A stretch of DNA of 64,000 nt, taken from NCBI RefSeq assembly GCF_030388665.1, contig NZ_CP128847.1, forward strand, positions 96,720 through 160,719. The letters are read 5' to 3'. The position numbers and the translations under genes are program-made. Below are positions 41,729 to 50,476 of this stretch, piece by piece; positions within the stretch are counted from its first letter, which is position 1; each line of letters starts with the position of its first letter. The DNA comes from Streptomyces flavofungini (GTDB lineage Bacteria > Actinomycetota > Actinomycetes > Streptomycetales > Streptomycetaceae). Under the pieces are notes generated by a model. That model was not told where the DNA came from. It saw only the letters and a list, made by a program, of their open reading frames with translations, and did no database searches.

Positions 41729-42501
41729 GCCCTCCGCATGCCCGTACGCGCCCCCTGCGCCGGATCGTCCCACCGGCCGCACGGCCGCGGCTGACCGTCA
41801 CCAGCCTCGATGCCGCGACCGGGGTGCCGGTCACCCGCACGCTGGAGCAGGCCGGCGAGGTGGCGTTCGAACACTGCCCGCCGATCCGCCGTATCCCGCA
41901 CTACATCGGGCAGAAGCACACCCCCGGCTGGTTCTGGTCCGCCACCACAGGCACCCTGCTGGGCTACGAGAGCTACCTGGAGTCGCAGTGGCTGACGCTG
42001 TACGACTTCGACCAGGACATCGTCGGCATCTCCACCCAGTCCCTGATTCTCGACGGGGTCGGTGTGGGAGAAGTGTGGGAACACACCCCGGACATCTTGT
42101 GCCGCCGCGCCGATGGCACCGCGCTGCTGGTGGACGTCAAGAACCCCCGCCTGCTGGACCACCCCGACGTCCTCCTGCAGGCGCTGCGTACCCGTGAGGT
42201 GTGCGAGGAACTCGGCTGGGACTACCACCTGGTGGGCGACGTCGAGGCCCAGCGGTTCGCCAACATCTCCTGGCTCGCGGGCTACCGCCGCCCCCTGTAC
42301 GCCGGGGCCGATCTCGCCGGCCGGCTGATCGCCCTGGCCGAGCGGCCGGTGGCCGCCGAGCAGCTGCTCAGCTTCATGGACGAGCCGGACCTCGCCTTTC
42401 CCGTGCTGTGTCACCTGCTGTGGCACCACCGCCTGATCTGCAACCTCGATGCGCCCCTGCGGGCCTCCACCACCATGACCGCCGCGAAGGACCCTTCATG
42501 A
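41725..42501 (+). CDS. tnsA: TnsA-like transposon endonuclease
   Basis: 258 residues from GTG 41725. The PD-(D/E)XK nuclease core is visible: Glu in GYESYLESQWLTLYDFDQDI, Asp in HTPDILCRRADG and the VDVK motif in TALLVDVKNPRLL. TnsA cuts the 5' ends of Tn7-like elements, while TnsB joins the 3' ends, giving cut-and-paste movement. Both its start and its stop overlap the neighbouring genes. Confidence 0.83.
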   Translation: MSPPHARTRPLRRIVPPAARPRLTVTSLDAATGVPVTRTLEQAGEVAFEHCPPIRRIPHYIGQKHTPGWFWSATTGTLLGYESYLESQWLTLYDFDQDIVGISTQSLILDGVGVGEVWEHTPDILCRRADGTALLVDVKNPRLLDHPDVLLQALRTREVCEELGWDYHLVGDVEAQRFANISWLAGYRRPLYAGADLAGRLIALAERPVAAEQLLSFMDEPDLAFPVLCHLLWHHRLICNLDAPLRASTTMTAAKDPS

Positions 42502-44654
42502 CGACCGCCCCCCGGCCTCAGGCCGCCGCCCGCCTCAAGCTCGGCGACTGGATCGAATGGGAGGACGAACGCCACCAGGTCATCGGCTTCCTCGACACCG
42601 CCGTACGGCTGCGCTCCCAGGGCGGCTCCTTCCAGATCGTCCTGACCGCCGAACTGCTCGCCGACCCCACCTTCCACACCGCGGCGGCGGCCGCGGACCC
42701 CGAGGCCCCGGCGCGGGAGAACGCGGTGACCCTCAGCCCCGGCGCCCTCCTGGACGGCCTTCCCGACACGGAGATCCAACGCGTCACCGAACTCGAGGGC
42801 CACCTGCTGGAGGCCACCACCGGCTACCGGTCCGTGGCCGCGCAGGCAGAAGGCGCCGAGCTGCACCCCGACTTCCACCCCTACCTCCCTGCGCGCCAGC
42901 GCATCGCCCGCAAAGCCCAGGAACTGGGCATGACCGAGCGGCGGTTGTGGGACGTGCTCGGCGCCTGGCGGGCCGAGGGGCTGTGGGCCCTGGTCGACCG
43001 GCGCAAACACAAGGTGTCCAACCCGCTCGCCGGCGTCGACTCCAGGATCATCGAGGCGATCCTCGACCAGCACACCGCCGAGATCGACGACTCCACCGGC
43101 ACCCTCGACCGCTTCCACCGGCGCGTACAGAACCGCCTGGACGCCAAGCACGGCGCAGGCGCCGTGCGCCTGCCCTCCCGGGCCACCTTCCACCGCTACA
43201 CCCAGCTCCTCCTCAAGGGCCGGCACACCTTCGGCGCGTCCACCACCCGCCGCACCACCGCCCAGCAGCCCGACCGGCTCTTCGGACACCTGGTCGCCCA
43301 CCGGCCCGGCGAGGTCGTCCTGATGGACTCCACCCCGCTCGACATCCGCGCCTGGGGCCCGGCGACCGACACCACCCACGCCGTCGAACTCACCGTCGCT
43401 CTCGACTTGGCCTCCCGCTCGCTGCTGTCGTGGCGGATCACCCCGGAGGCCACCAAGGCCATCGATGTCGGTCTGCTGCTGATCGATGCCATGACACCCG
43501 AGCCGATGCGGCCCGGCTGGGCCGACCGGCTGCGCTATCAGATGGCCCGCATCCCGCTGCCCCGCAAACTCGACTATCACCAAAGGCTTGCCGACGGTGC
43601 CGCCCGCCCCGTGGTCTTCCCCGAAACGCTGATCATCGATCACGGCAAGCAGTTCGAGTCCGATGTCGTCCACCGTGCCTGCACCCGGCTCGGCATCAAC
43701 CTGCAATTGGGGCGCAAGGGAAAACCGACCGACAAACCGCACGTCGAGGCCGTGTTCACCAAGATCAACAATCAGTTCAGCAAGCACGTCGCCGGCTACA
43801 AGGGCAACAACGTCGTCCACCGTGGTACGAACGTCGAGCAGGCCGCCCGCTGGTCGATCCCCGACCTCGAAGACTTCTTCGCCGAATATGTTGTCTCCGT
43901 CTACCAGCGCCGCCACCACGATGGTCTGGTCATGCCCGGCTTCCCCGACCTGCGGCTCTCCCCGAACGAGGCATACGCCCTGGCCGTAGCCCGCAGCGGC
44001 TACGTCGCCTGCCCGACCGACCCTGAGCTCTACTACGAGCTGCTGCCGATCCAGTGGCGCACCATCCAGCCCTACGGCGTCGAATACCAGTACCTCACCT
44101 ACGACGCGGACATCCTCTACCGCTACCGCAAATCCACCTCCCCCTACCCCGGCGGCAAATGGCCGGTCCGTATCGACCCTCGCAACGTGCTCCACGCCTA
44201 CTTCCAGGACCCCGCCGACGGCACCTGGCACGTCCTGCGCTGGACCCACGCCAGCAACGACCACGTGCCGTTCACCGACGTCACCCTGCGCGAGGCCATC
44301 CGCCTGGTCGCCGCCCGCCGCCATCGACGGCAAGCAGATCGCCCTGCGCGTCGCCCTGCGCTGCTCCGAGCCCGACTGGATCGGAGCGGGCGTCCGCGAC
44401 GGGCAGTTCCTCGGCTACGGCTACTGGGAACTGTTCCCCAAGGACCTCGACCAAGCCCGCGCGTACGGATGGATCGAGCTCCAGCTGTGGGTCAAGGAGC
44501 CCTGGCAGGTGGAGCGGTGGGACACCGGCACTGCCACAGCGACGCCGGTCCCCTTGCGTCCAGCAGCATCGCGGCCCCGCCGTCCAGCAGGACCTCCCGC
44601 GCGAGCGGGCGCTGCGGCAGGCGGCCCCCAGCCCTTGGCCGCCCCGCCCGGTAA
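42498..44654 (+). CDS. tnsB: TnsB-like DDE transposase, C-terminally truncated
   Basis: From ATG 42498. DNA-binding helices (LPARQRIARKAQELGMTERR) precede the DDE core: VVLMDSTPLDIRAW, TLIIDHGKQFESDV and KPHVEAVFTKIN. The beta-barrel region continues to about 44310 (HVPFTDVTLREAIRLVAA). After that the frame runs into Arg/Pro-rich sequence to 44654 that is the shadow of another gene, so the natural C-terminus, which contacts TnsC, is missing. No tnsC follows. The transposase is probably not able to transpose on its own. Confidence 0.85.
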   Translation: MTTAPRPQAAARLKLGDWIEWEDERHQVIGFLDTAVRLRSQGGSFQIVLTAELLADPTFHTAAAAADPEAPARENAVTLSPGALLDGLPDTEIQRVTELEGHLLEATTGYRSVAAQAEGAELHPDFHPYLPARQRIARKAQELGMTERRLWDVLGAWRAEGLWALVDRRKHKVSNPLAGVDSRIIEAILDQHTAEIDDSTGTLDRFHRRVQNRLDAKHGAGAVRLPSRATFHRYTQLLLKGRHTFGASTTRRTTAQQPDRLFGHLVAHRPGEVVLMDSTPLDIRAWGPATDTTHAVELTVALDLASRSLLSWRITPEATKAIDVGLLLIDAMTPEPMRPGWADRLRYQMARIPLPRKLDYHQRLADGAARPVVFPETLIIDHGKQFESDVVHRACTRLGINLQLGRKGKPTDKPHVEAVFTKINNQFSKHVAGYKGNNVVHRGTNVEQAARWSIPDLEDFFAEYVVSVYQRRHHDGLVMPGFPDLRLSPNEAYALAVARSGYVACPTDPELYYELLPIQWRTIQPYGVEYQYLTYDADILYRYRKSTSPYPGGKWPVRIDPRNVLHAYFQDPADGTWHVLRWTHASNDHVPFTDVTLREAIRLVAARRHRRQADRPARRPALLRARLDRSGRPRRAVPRLRLLGTVPQGPRPSPRVRMDRAPAVGQGALAGGAVGHRHCHSDAGPLASSSIAAPPSSRTSRASGRCGRRPPALGRPAR

Positions 44655-44982
44655 GCCGAGACCGGAGTCCTCCGGCGAACCGGCTCCGCCCGAGGACACG
44701 CGCTCCCGGCCCGCACCGGCAGCGGCACCGCGGAACAAGGAGGCCTCTCCCGCAGGCGGGGCTCCGCCGCCGGCGCGACAGCACCTCGCCGAGCCGCCGG
44801 ATCGCACCGGTCCCGCAGACGCTCCCGAGCACCCCGCCGAGACCGACAAGGGATCCCCCACGGAGCAGCCCGCACCGCCCCAGGCACCTCCGCTGCCCGC
44901 GTACCCGCCCGACGTCGCACCGGACCGGCCGGCGTGGGCGGCTGCGCTGCGCAGCTGGATCCAACGGGCCCGACGGCGCTGA
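44323..44982 (+). pseudogene. 3' fragment of unidentified gene fused at tnsB junction
   Basis: In the frame one base off tnsB, a coherent protein starts abruptly (IDGKQIALRVALRCSEPDWI, then GQFLGYGYWELFPKDLDQAR and WIELQLWVKEPWQVERWDTG), followed by a long Pro/Ala-rich linker and a terminal helix (WAAALRSWIQRARRR). There is no start codon at its beginning, so its N-terminus was lost when this sequence was joined to tnsB. No family is recognised. Confidence 0.6.
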
Positions 44983-45109
44983 CCGCGATCGCACAGGCGC
45001 CATCCGCTGCAGGACGCGCGGGGGGCAGTCCTCGCTGACGAGGAAGCCGCCGCGGGCGCCCTCGAGGCACTGCCCGCATGTTCGGGATCTCCATGGCCCC
45101 AGCTCTCCG

Positions 45110-45337
45110 CTACCGGCGGGCAAGGGCGAAGGCGATGGTCACGAGGAGGGTGACCCCTGCGAACGCCGCCGCGAGCGGGGCCGCCAGCGCCGGGTGGCGC
45201 CAGGTCACGTAGACCAGGCTAGCCCCGACGAGCAGCACCAGGAGCACCAGGACGAAGACCAGCAGGGCCCACAGGGTGCGGTGCGGCGCCGCAGGCTCCG
45301 GCGGCTGCGCACCACCGGGAGGGTTTGTTGCAGGCAT
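45110..45337 (-). CDS. Small membrane protein
   Basis: 75 residues from ATG 45337 with GAGAGGAAG 5-6 bp upstream. A Pro-rich cytoplasmic start (PATNPPGGAQPPEPAAPHRT) is followed by two membrane helices (LWALLVFVLVLLVLLVGASL and LAAAFAGVTLLVTIAFAL). Similar small proteins are common in Streptomyces plasmids and conjugative elements, where some help spread. The role here is unknown. Confidence 0.7.
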   Translation of the reverse strand: MPATNPPGGAQPPEPAAPHRTLWALLVFVLVLLVLLVGASLVYVTWRHPALAAPLAAAFAGVTLLVTIAFALARR

Positions 45338-45794
45338 GACACTTCCTCTCTTTCAGGCGTGACGGAGCCACGCGTGGGATGGCAGTTGGACCATGGGCTG
45401 CAGCGGTGCAAGCTCCGCAAGTCGGCAGCGCGCCAGTGCTACGCATCAGCGTCGCCCCTCCGCCGCTCCCCTTCGTGTCCTCTGGCCTGTGGCTCTGTCG
45501 GTGGCTTGGCTGGAGGGGGCGGACTGGCCCGTCGCGCCCGTGCGGGCGCTGGCTGTTTTCGCGCCCGCTTGAATCGCCGCCGCGGTGCCGCTACCAGTCG
45601 GGCCCCAATAGCCCTACACCGCAGGTGACCAAGCTCCACAAGCCCGCCTGAACTGCTTCTTCGCTGTGGCCGCCGACGGCCGCCTCGTGTTGTGGCGCGA
45701 GGTTCCCGCGCTACTATTGTTCGAACAGAGATTCGATATTGGTAGGGCGAGACAGGGCATAGCGGATGAGAGGGGTGGAGATGGGAGGCATGGT
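45338..45794. other. Intergenic control region before dnaE2-like gene
   Basis: About 460 bp between divergent genes. The right end holds a near-consensus LexA site, listed separately. The remainder shows Arg/Pro-rich shadow frames only. Confidence 0.5.
45721..45736. promoter_or_regulatory. LexA (SOS) box
   Basis: TCGAACAGAGATTCGA matches the actinobacterial SOS consensus TCGAAC-N4-GTTCGA at 11 of 12 defined positions. It lies 58 bp before the start of the dnaE2-like gene. The mutagenesis polymerases of mycobacteria and Streptomyces are controlled through such sites. Confidence 0.72.
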
Positions 45795-48700
45795 GTGCCC
45801 GGTTTTAGCCACCTCCATGTCGCGTCCGGATACTCCGCCCGCTACGGCGCCTCGCATCCCGACGCCCTCGTACGCGCGGGCGCCGAGCACGGGATGACCA
45901 CGCTGGCGCTGACCGACCGCGACACCGTCACCGGCACCGTCCGCTTCGCCAAGGCCTGCGCCGCCCACGGCATCAGGCCCGTCTTCGGTGTCGACCTGGC
46001 GGTGACCGCCCACGCTCCCGCGCCGCCGGGTCGGCGGCCGCGGACCCCGGTGCGCGGTGGCGCGCACGTGCCCGAGGCGTCGATACGGATCGTCCTGCTG
46101 GCCCGCTCCGCGGCGGGGTGGGCGGGTGTGTGCCGCCTGGTGTCGGCCGCGCACGCCCACCCCATCGACGGGCAGCCGGTCGCCTCCTGGGAGGCACTGG
46201 CGGAGCACGCGGGCGAGGACCTGACGGTGCTGCTCGGCCCGGCCAGCGAGCCGCTGCGCGCCCTGTCCGCGGGCCGTCCCGACATCGCCGAGCAGCTGCT
46301 CGCGCCGTGGCAGCACCTGCTCGGCGACCGGGTGCGCCTGGAGACCGTCTCCTACGGCCTGCCCGGGCTCGGCGCGGGCTCGACCCGGCTCGCGGCCCAC
46401 ACCCTGGCCCTGGGCGACCGCCTGGGCATCGCCGTGGTCCTCACCAACGCCGTCCGCTACGCCCACCCGCACCAGCACCGGCTCGCCGACGTCCTGGACG
46501 CCGCCCGCCTGCTGCGCCCCGTCCCGCACCGTGGCCCGCTGGATCCCGGCGAGCGCCACCTGAAGGACGCCGCCGCGATGGCACAAGTCGCCGAGCGCAT
46601 CGCCGCGGCCGCCGGTGCCCGTCCGGGCCGCGCCGACCAGCTGCTCGGCGAGACCGAGGCCACGGCCGAGGCCTGCGCTGTGGACCCCGTCGCCGATCTC
46701 GGGATCGGCGGCACGCACTTCCCCGAGCCGCACGTGGTCGGCGCCGGCTCCGAGCCCGGGGACGGGATGCGGCTGCTGCGCCAGCGCTGCGAGGCCGGGA
46801 TGACCGCCCGCGGCCTCGATACCGACAGCGCGGCCATGCACCAGCTCGACTACGAGCTCGGCGTGATCGCCCGCCTGCACTACGAGGCCTATTTCCTCGC
46901 GGTCGCCCAGGTCGTCACGGACACACGCGCCCTGGGCATCCGGGTCGCCGCCCGCGGCTCCGGCGCCGGATCCATGGTCAACCACGCGCTGTTCGTCGCC
47001 ACCGCCAACCCCTTGGAGCACCGCCTGCTGTTCGAGCGGTTCCTGTCGGAGCGGCGGACCTCGCTGCCGGACATCGACCTCGATGTCGAGGCCCATCGGC
47101 GCCTGGAGGTCTACGACCAGGTTTTCGCCCGGTTCGGCTCCGCGCGGGTGGCCGTCACCGGGATGCCGGAGACCTACAGGGCAAGGCATGCCCTGCGTGA
47201 TACCGGCCTCGCGCTCGGGATCCGCCCGCAGACCGTGGACCGGATCGCGAAATCGTTCCCGCACATCAGGGCGGGCGACATCCGCTCCGCACTGGCCGAG
47301 CTGCCAGAACTGCGGCACCTCGCCGCCGAGGCCGACCAGTACGGCCCGCTGTGGGAGCTCGCCGAGGGCCTGGACGCGCTGCCCCGCGGCATGGCCATGC
47401 ACCCGTGCGGCGTCATCCTGTCCGACGCGAGCCTGCTCGACCGCCTGCCCGTGCAGCCCGCGCCCGGCGGCTCCTATCCGACCGTCCAGGCCGACAAACA
47501 CGACGTCGAGGACCTGGGCCTCCTCAAATTGGATGTCCTCGGCGTGCGGATGCAGTCGGCGATGGCGCACGCCGTTGGCGAGATCCGCCGCACCACCGGA
47601 CGCCACCTCGACCTCGACAGCCCCGACCACGTCCCCCTCGACGACCCGGCGACCTTCGAACTCATCCGCAGCGCCCAGGTGCTGGGCTGCTTCCAGCTCG
47701 AGAGCAGCGGCCAACAAGATCTCATCTCGCGGCTTCAGCCGCGGCACATGCAGGACGTGATCGCCGACATCTCGCTTTTCCGGCCGGGGCCGGTCAAGGG
47801 CGGCATGCCCGCCCGGTTCATCGCCGCCCGTCACGGGATCGAGGAGCCCCGCTTCCCCCACCCCGACCTGGTGCCGATCATGGATGACACGTACGGAGTC
47901 GTGATCTGGCATGAGCAGATCATGATGATCCTGTCCGTGATGACGGGCTGCGACCTGGCCGCCGCCGACGTCGCCCGCCGCGCCCTCGCCGACCCCGACC
48001 GGCTGCCGCGCGTAGAGGCCTGGTTCCGCAGCTGCGCCGCGGAGCGCGGCTACACCCCGGACGTGACCGGTGAAGTCTGGTCCACCATCCGCGAGTTCGG
48101 CGCGTACGGGTTCTGCCGGGCGCACGCCACGGCGTTCGCGATCCCTGCCGTGCAGTCCGCCTGGCTCAAGGCGCACCATCCGGCGGCGTTCTTCGCCGGG
48201 CTGTTCGAGCACGACCCCGGTATGTGGGCGCCCCGCGTCCTGGTCCAGGATGCCAAGCGGCACGGCGTGGCGATCCTGCCCGTCGACGTCAACGCCTCCC
48301 GCCGCGCGCACACCGTCGAACCGACCGCCAACGGGTGGGGGGTGCGGCTCGCGCTGTCCACCGTGCGCGGGATCACCGACGCCGAGAGCGCCCGCGTCGA
48401 AGCAGGCCAGCCCTATACGGGGCTGCAGGACCTGTGGCTGCGGGCCCGCCCCTCGCTGCCGCTCGCCCAGCGCCTCATCAAGATCGGAGCGCTCGGGCCG
48501 CTGCAGGGCGCCCTGACCCGGCGGGACCTGCTGCTGCACGCCGCCGAACTCCACCGCTCCACCTGCAGCCGGGCCACCAGCGACGGCCAGCTCCCGCTCG
48601 GCGACGTCACGGACACCGGCGAGCCGGCCGGGCTGCCGGAGATGACCAGCCGCGACGTCATGAGCGCCGAACTCGACGTCCTCTCCATCGACGTCACCGC

Positions 48701-49259
48701 CCATCTCCTCGAACACCACCACCGGCTGCTCGCCGAGCTCGGCGCCACCGACGCCCGCCACCTGCAGGCCCTGCACCCCGGCCAGCACGTCCTGGTCGCC
48801 GGCGTACGGGCATCCACCCAGACCCCGCCCATCCCCTCCGGCCGACGCATCATCTTCGTCACCCTGGAGGACGGCTCGGGAATGGTCGACCTCGCCTTCT
48901 TCGAGGACTCCCACGACGCCTGCGCGACCACGATCTTCCACTCCGGCCTGCTGCTCGCACGCGGCACCGTCGAGAAGCGCGGCCCCCGGCGGACCGTGGT
49001 CGGGCAGATGGTCTGGGACCTGGAGGAAATCGCCGCCGCCCGCCGAGACGCGGGCCCCGAGGCCGCGCTGCGCCTCCTCGACCGCACCGCCCCCGCCCCC
49101 ACCCCGCCGCGCACCGACGCCCCCACGCCGGCGGGCCGGACCCTTGAGGACGGCACCGCGGGCGCGCGCCTCAGCGCCTGGAGCGACCTCCAGCCCGCCG
49201 GGTCACGCTCCGCCGACCTGCGCCGCCTCGGACATCGGTCACCAGGCTCGGCGGGGTGA
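45795..49259 (+). CDS. dnaE2: Error-prone DNA polymerase III alpha (DnaE2/ImuC type)
   Basis: 1154 residues from GTG 45795, 6 bp after GGGAGG; upstream codons carry no domain. The N-terminal PHP domain begins FSHLHVASGYSARYGASHPD and TLALTDRDTVTG. The polymerase core shows RGSGAGSMVNHALF, FERFLSERRTSLPDIDLDVE (catalytic Asp pair), MHPCGVILS and LGLLKLDVLGVRM, then FRPGPVKGGM and GFCRAHATAFA. An OB domain lies near the C-terminus. DnaE2 copies damaged DNA together with ImuB in the SOS response. It is coupled to an ImuB-like gene and preceded by a LexA box. Confidence 0.9.
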   Translation: MPGFSHLHVASGYSARYGASHPDALVRAGAEHGMTTLALTDRDTVTGTVRFAKACAAHGIRPVFGVDLAVTAHAPAPPGRRPRTPVRGGAHVPEASIRIVLLARSAAGWAGVCRLVSAAHAHPIDGQPVASWEALAEHAGEDLTVLLGPASEPLRALSAGRPDIAEQLLAPWQHLLGDRVRLETVSYGLPGLGAGSTRLAAHTLALGDRLGIAVVLTNAVRYAHPHQHRLADVLDAARLLRPVPHRGPLDPGERHLKDAAAMAQVAERIAAAAGARPGRADQLLGETEATAEACAVDPVADLGIGGTHFPEPHVVGAGSEPGDGMRLLRQRCEAGMTARGLDTDSAAMHQLDYELGVIARLHYEAYFLAVAQVVTDTRALGIRVAARGSGAGSMVNHALFVATANPLEHRLLFERFLSERRTSLPDIDLDVEAHRRLEVYDQVFARFGSARVAVTGMPETYRARHALRDTGLALGIRPQTVDRIAKSFPHIRAGDIRSALAELPELRHLAAEADQYGPLWELAEGLDALPRGMAMHPCGVILSDASLLDRLPVQPAPGGSYPTVQADKHDVEDLGLLKLDVLGVRMQSAMAHAVGEIRRTTGRHLDLDSPDHVPLDDPATFELIRSAQVLGCFQLESSGQQDLISRLQPRHMQDVIADISLFRPGPVKGGMPARFIAARHGIEEPRFPHPDLVPIMDDTYGVVIWHEQIMMILSVMTGCDLAAADVARRALADPDRLPRVEAWFRSCAAERGYTPDVTGEVWSTIREFGAYGFCRAHATAFAIPAVQSAWLKAHHPAAFFAGLFEHDPGMWAPRVLVQDAKRHGVAILPVDVNASRRAHTVEPTANGWGVRLALSTVRGITDAESARVEAGQPYTGLQDLWLRARPSLPLAQRLIKIGALGPLQGALTRRDLLLHAAELHRSTCSRATSDGQLPLGDVTDTGEPAGLPEMTSRDVMSAELDVLSIDVTAHLLEHHHRLLAELGATDARHLQALHPGQHVLVAGVRASTQTPPIPSGRRIIFVTLEDGSGMVDLAFFEDSHDACATTIFHSGLLLARGTVEKRGPRRTVVGQMVWDLEEIAAARRDAGPEAALRLLDRTAPAPTPPRTDAPTPAGRTLEDGTAGARLSAWSDLQPAGSRSADLRRLGHRSPGSAG

Positions 49260-50278
49260 GCGCGATGAACCCGCCCGCCCGCAGCATCCTGCGCATCCAC
49301 CTCCACGACCTCGGCCCCGGCGACCAAGACCTCTACGAGAACGCACTCGCGCTGCTGCGCGACCTCACCCCCCTCGTGCAGGCCCTCCTACCCGACGCCG
49401 CCGACCTCGACGTCACCGGCGCCCGCCGATTCTTCGACCGCGACACCCACGGCCTAGCCGCCATGGCCTCCCTGCGCCTGGCCGCGCACTTCGGGCTGCG
49501 TGCCACCATCGGCGGCGGCCCCAACCGGATGCTGGCCGCGATGGCGGCCGCCGCCTCCGCGCCCGGTACTGCCACCGTCATCGACCCCACCGACGAGGCC
49601 ATCGCCGCCTTCCTGGGCCCCCGGCCCATCGGTGCCCTCTACGGCGTCGGCCCGGCCACCGCCCGCACCCTCGGCGAGTACGGCATCCACCGCATCCACG
49701 ACCTCCTCGACATCCCTGCGCCCACGCTGCAGCGCATCCTCGGCAAAGCCACCGCCGACACCCTCGCCGCCCGGGCCCGCGGCCTCGACCCCCGGCCGGT
49801 CGCCCCCGAACAAGCACCCCAAACAACGAGCTGCACCCACACGTTCACCCGCGACGAACTCGACCCCGACGAACACCGGCGCGCCCTCCTCGACCTCTGC
49901 GAGCGCCTCGGACTGCGCCTGCGCACCTCCGGACAGGTCGCCACGCGGCTCGCGCTCACCGTCGCCTACGCCGACGGCTCCACCACCCAGCGCTCCCGCA
50001 CCCTGTACGAATACACCGCCCACACCCCAGCCCTCAGGAACAGCGCCTACGACCTGTACACCCGGCTGGGACTACAGCGGGCCCGCGTCCGCACGATCAC
50101 CCTGCGCACCGACCTGGCCGACGCCCACCATGCAGTCCAGCAACTCCTCCTGGACCCGGCAGACGACAAACGACGCCGCATCGAGGCCGCCTCCGACAAC
50201 GCACGGACCAGATTCGGCGACCAGGTAATCCGCCCAGCCACACTCAGCGGCGCGGTGAGACGTACACCGAAGGCCTAA
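49256..50278 (+). CDS. imuB: ImuB-like Y-family polymerase relative
   Basis: 340 residues from GTG 49256 (overlap with the dnaE2 stop); ATG 49265 is an alternative. The Y-family layout is seen: SILRIHLHDLGPGDQDLYEN, then LDVTGARRFFDRD, a helix-hairpin-helix GVGPATARTLGEYGIHRIHD and a little-finger domain with RVRTITLRTDL. The usual catalytic DEAYLD is reduced to AADLD and the first metal site is altered (HLHD), so it is probably a non-catalytic adaptor for DnaE2. It is short of the C-terminal tail of chromosomal ImuB. No ImuA partner is seen. Confidence 0.75.
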   Translation: MSAMNPPARSILRIHLHDLGPGDQDLYENALALLRDLTPLVQALLPDAADLDVTGARRFFDRDTHGLAAMASLRLAAHFGLRATIGGGPNRMLAAMAAAASAPGTATVIDPTDEAIAAFLGPRPIGALYGVGPATARTLGEYGIHRIHDLLDIPAPTLQRILGKATADTLAARARGLDPRPVAPEQAPQTTSCTHTFTRDELDPDEHRRALLDLCERLGLRLRTSGQVATRLALTVAYADGSTTQRSRTLYEYTAHTPALRNSAYDLYTRLGLQRARVRTITLRTDLADAHHAVQQLLLDPADDKRRRIEAASDNARTRFGDQVIRPATLSGAVRRTPKA

Positions 50279-50476
50279 GTCCCCCTTCGCCGAGAGCACG
50301 GCAGGATTCTCACAAGGGTGAAGCAATTCCCGGGGCAGCGGCATGTATGCCGCAATGGCTCGGGCAGGCACTTACCAGCGGCGCTGCCCGCTTACCACGC
50401 CCGGAGTTACGGCCTTGTGACCCCAGGGGGCCACGGTGGGCAGCGACGTGGTGAACAGCGCGGCGAACAGTGCCCT

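Noticed and set aside
45714..48941. Minus-strand open frame of 1075 codons opposite the dnaE2 gene
   Set aside because: Composition is His/Gln/Gly/Arg-rich without domains; it mirrors the codon bias of the true plus-strand gene.
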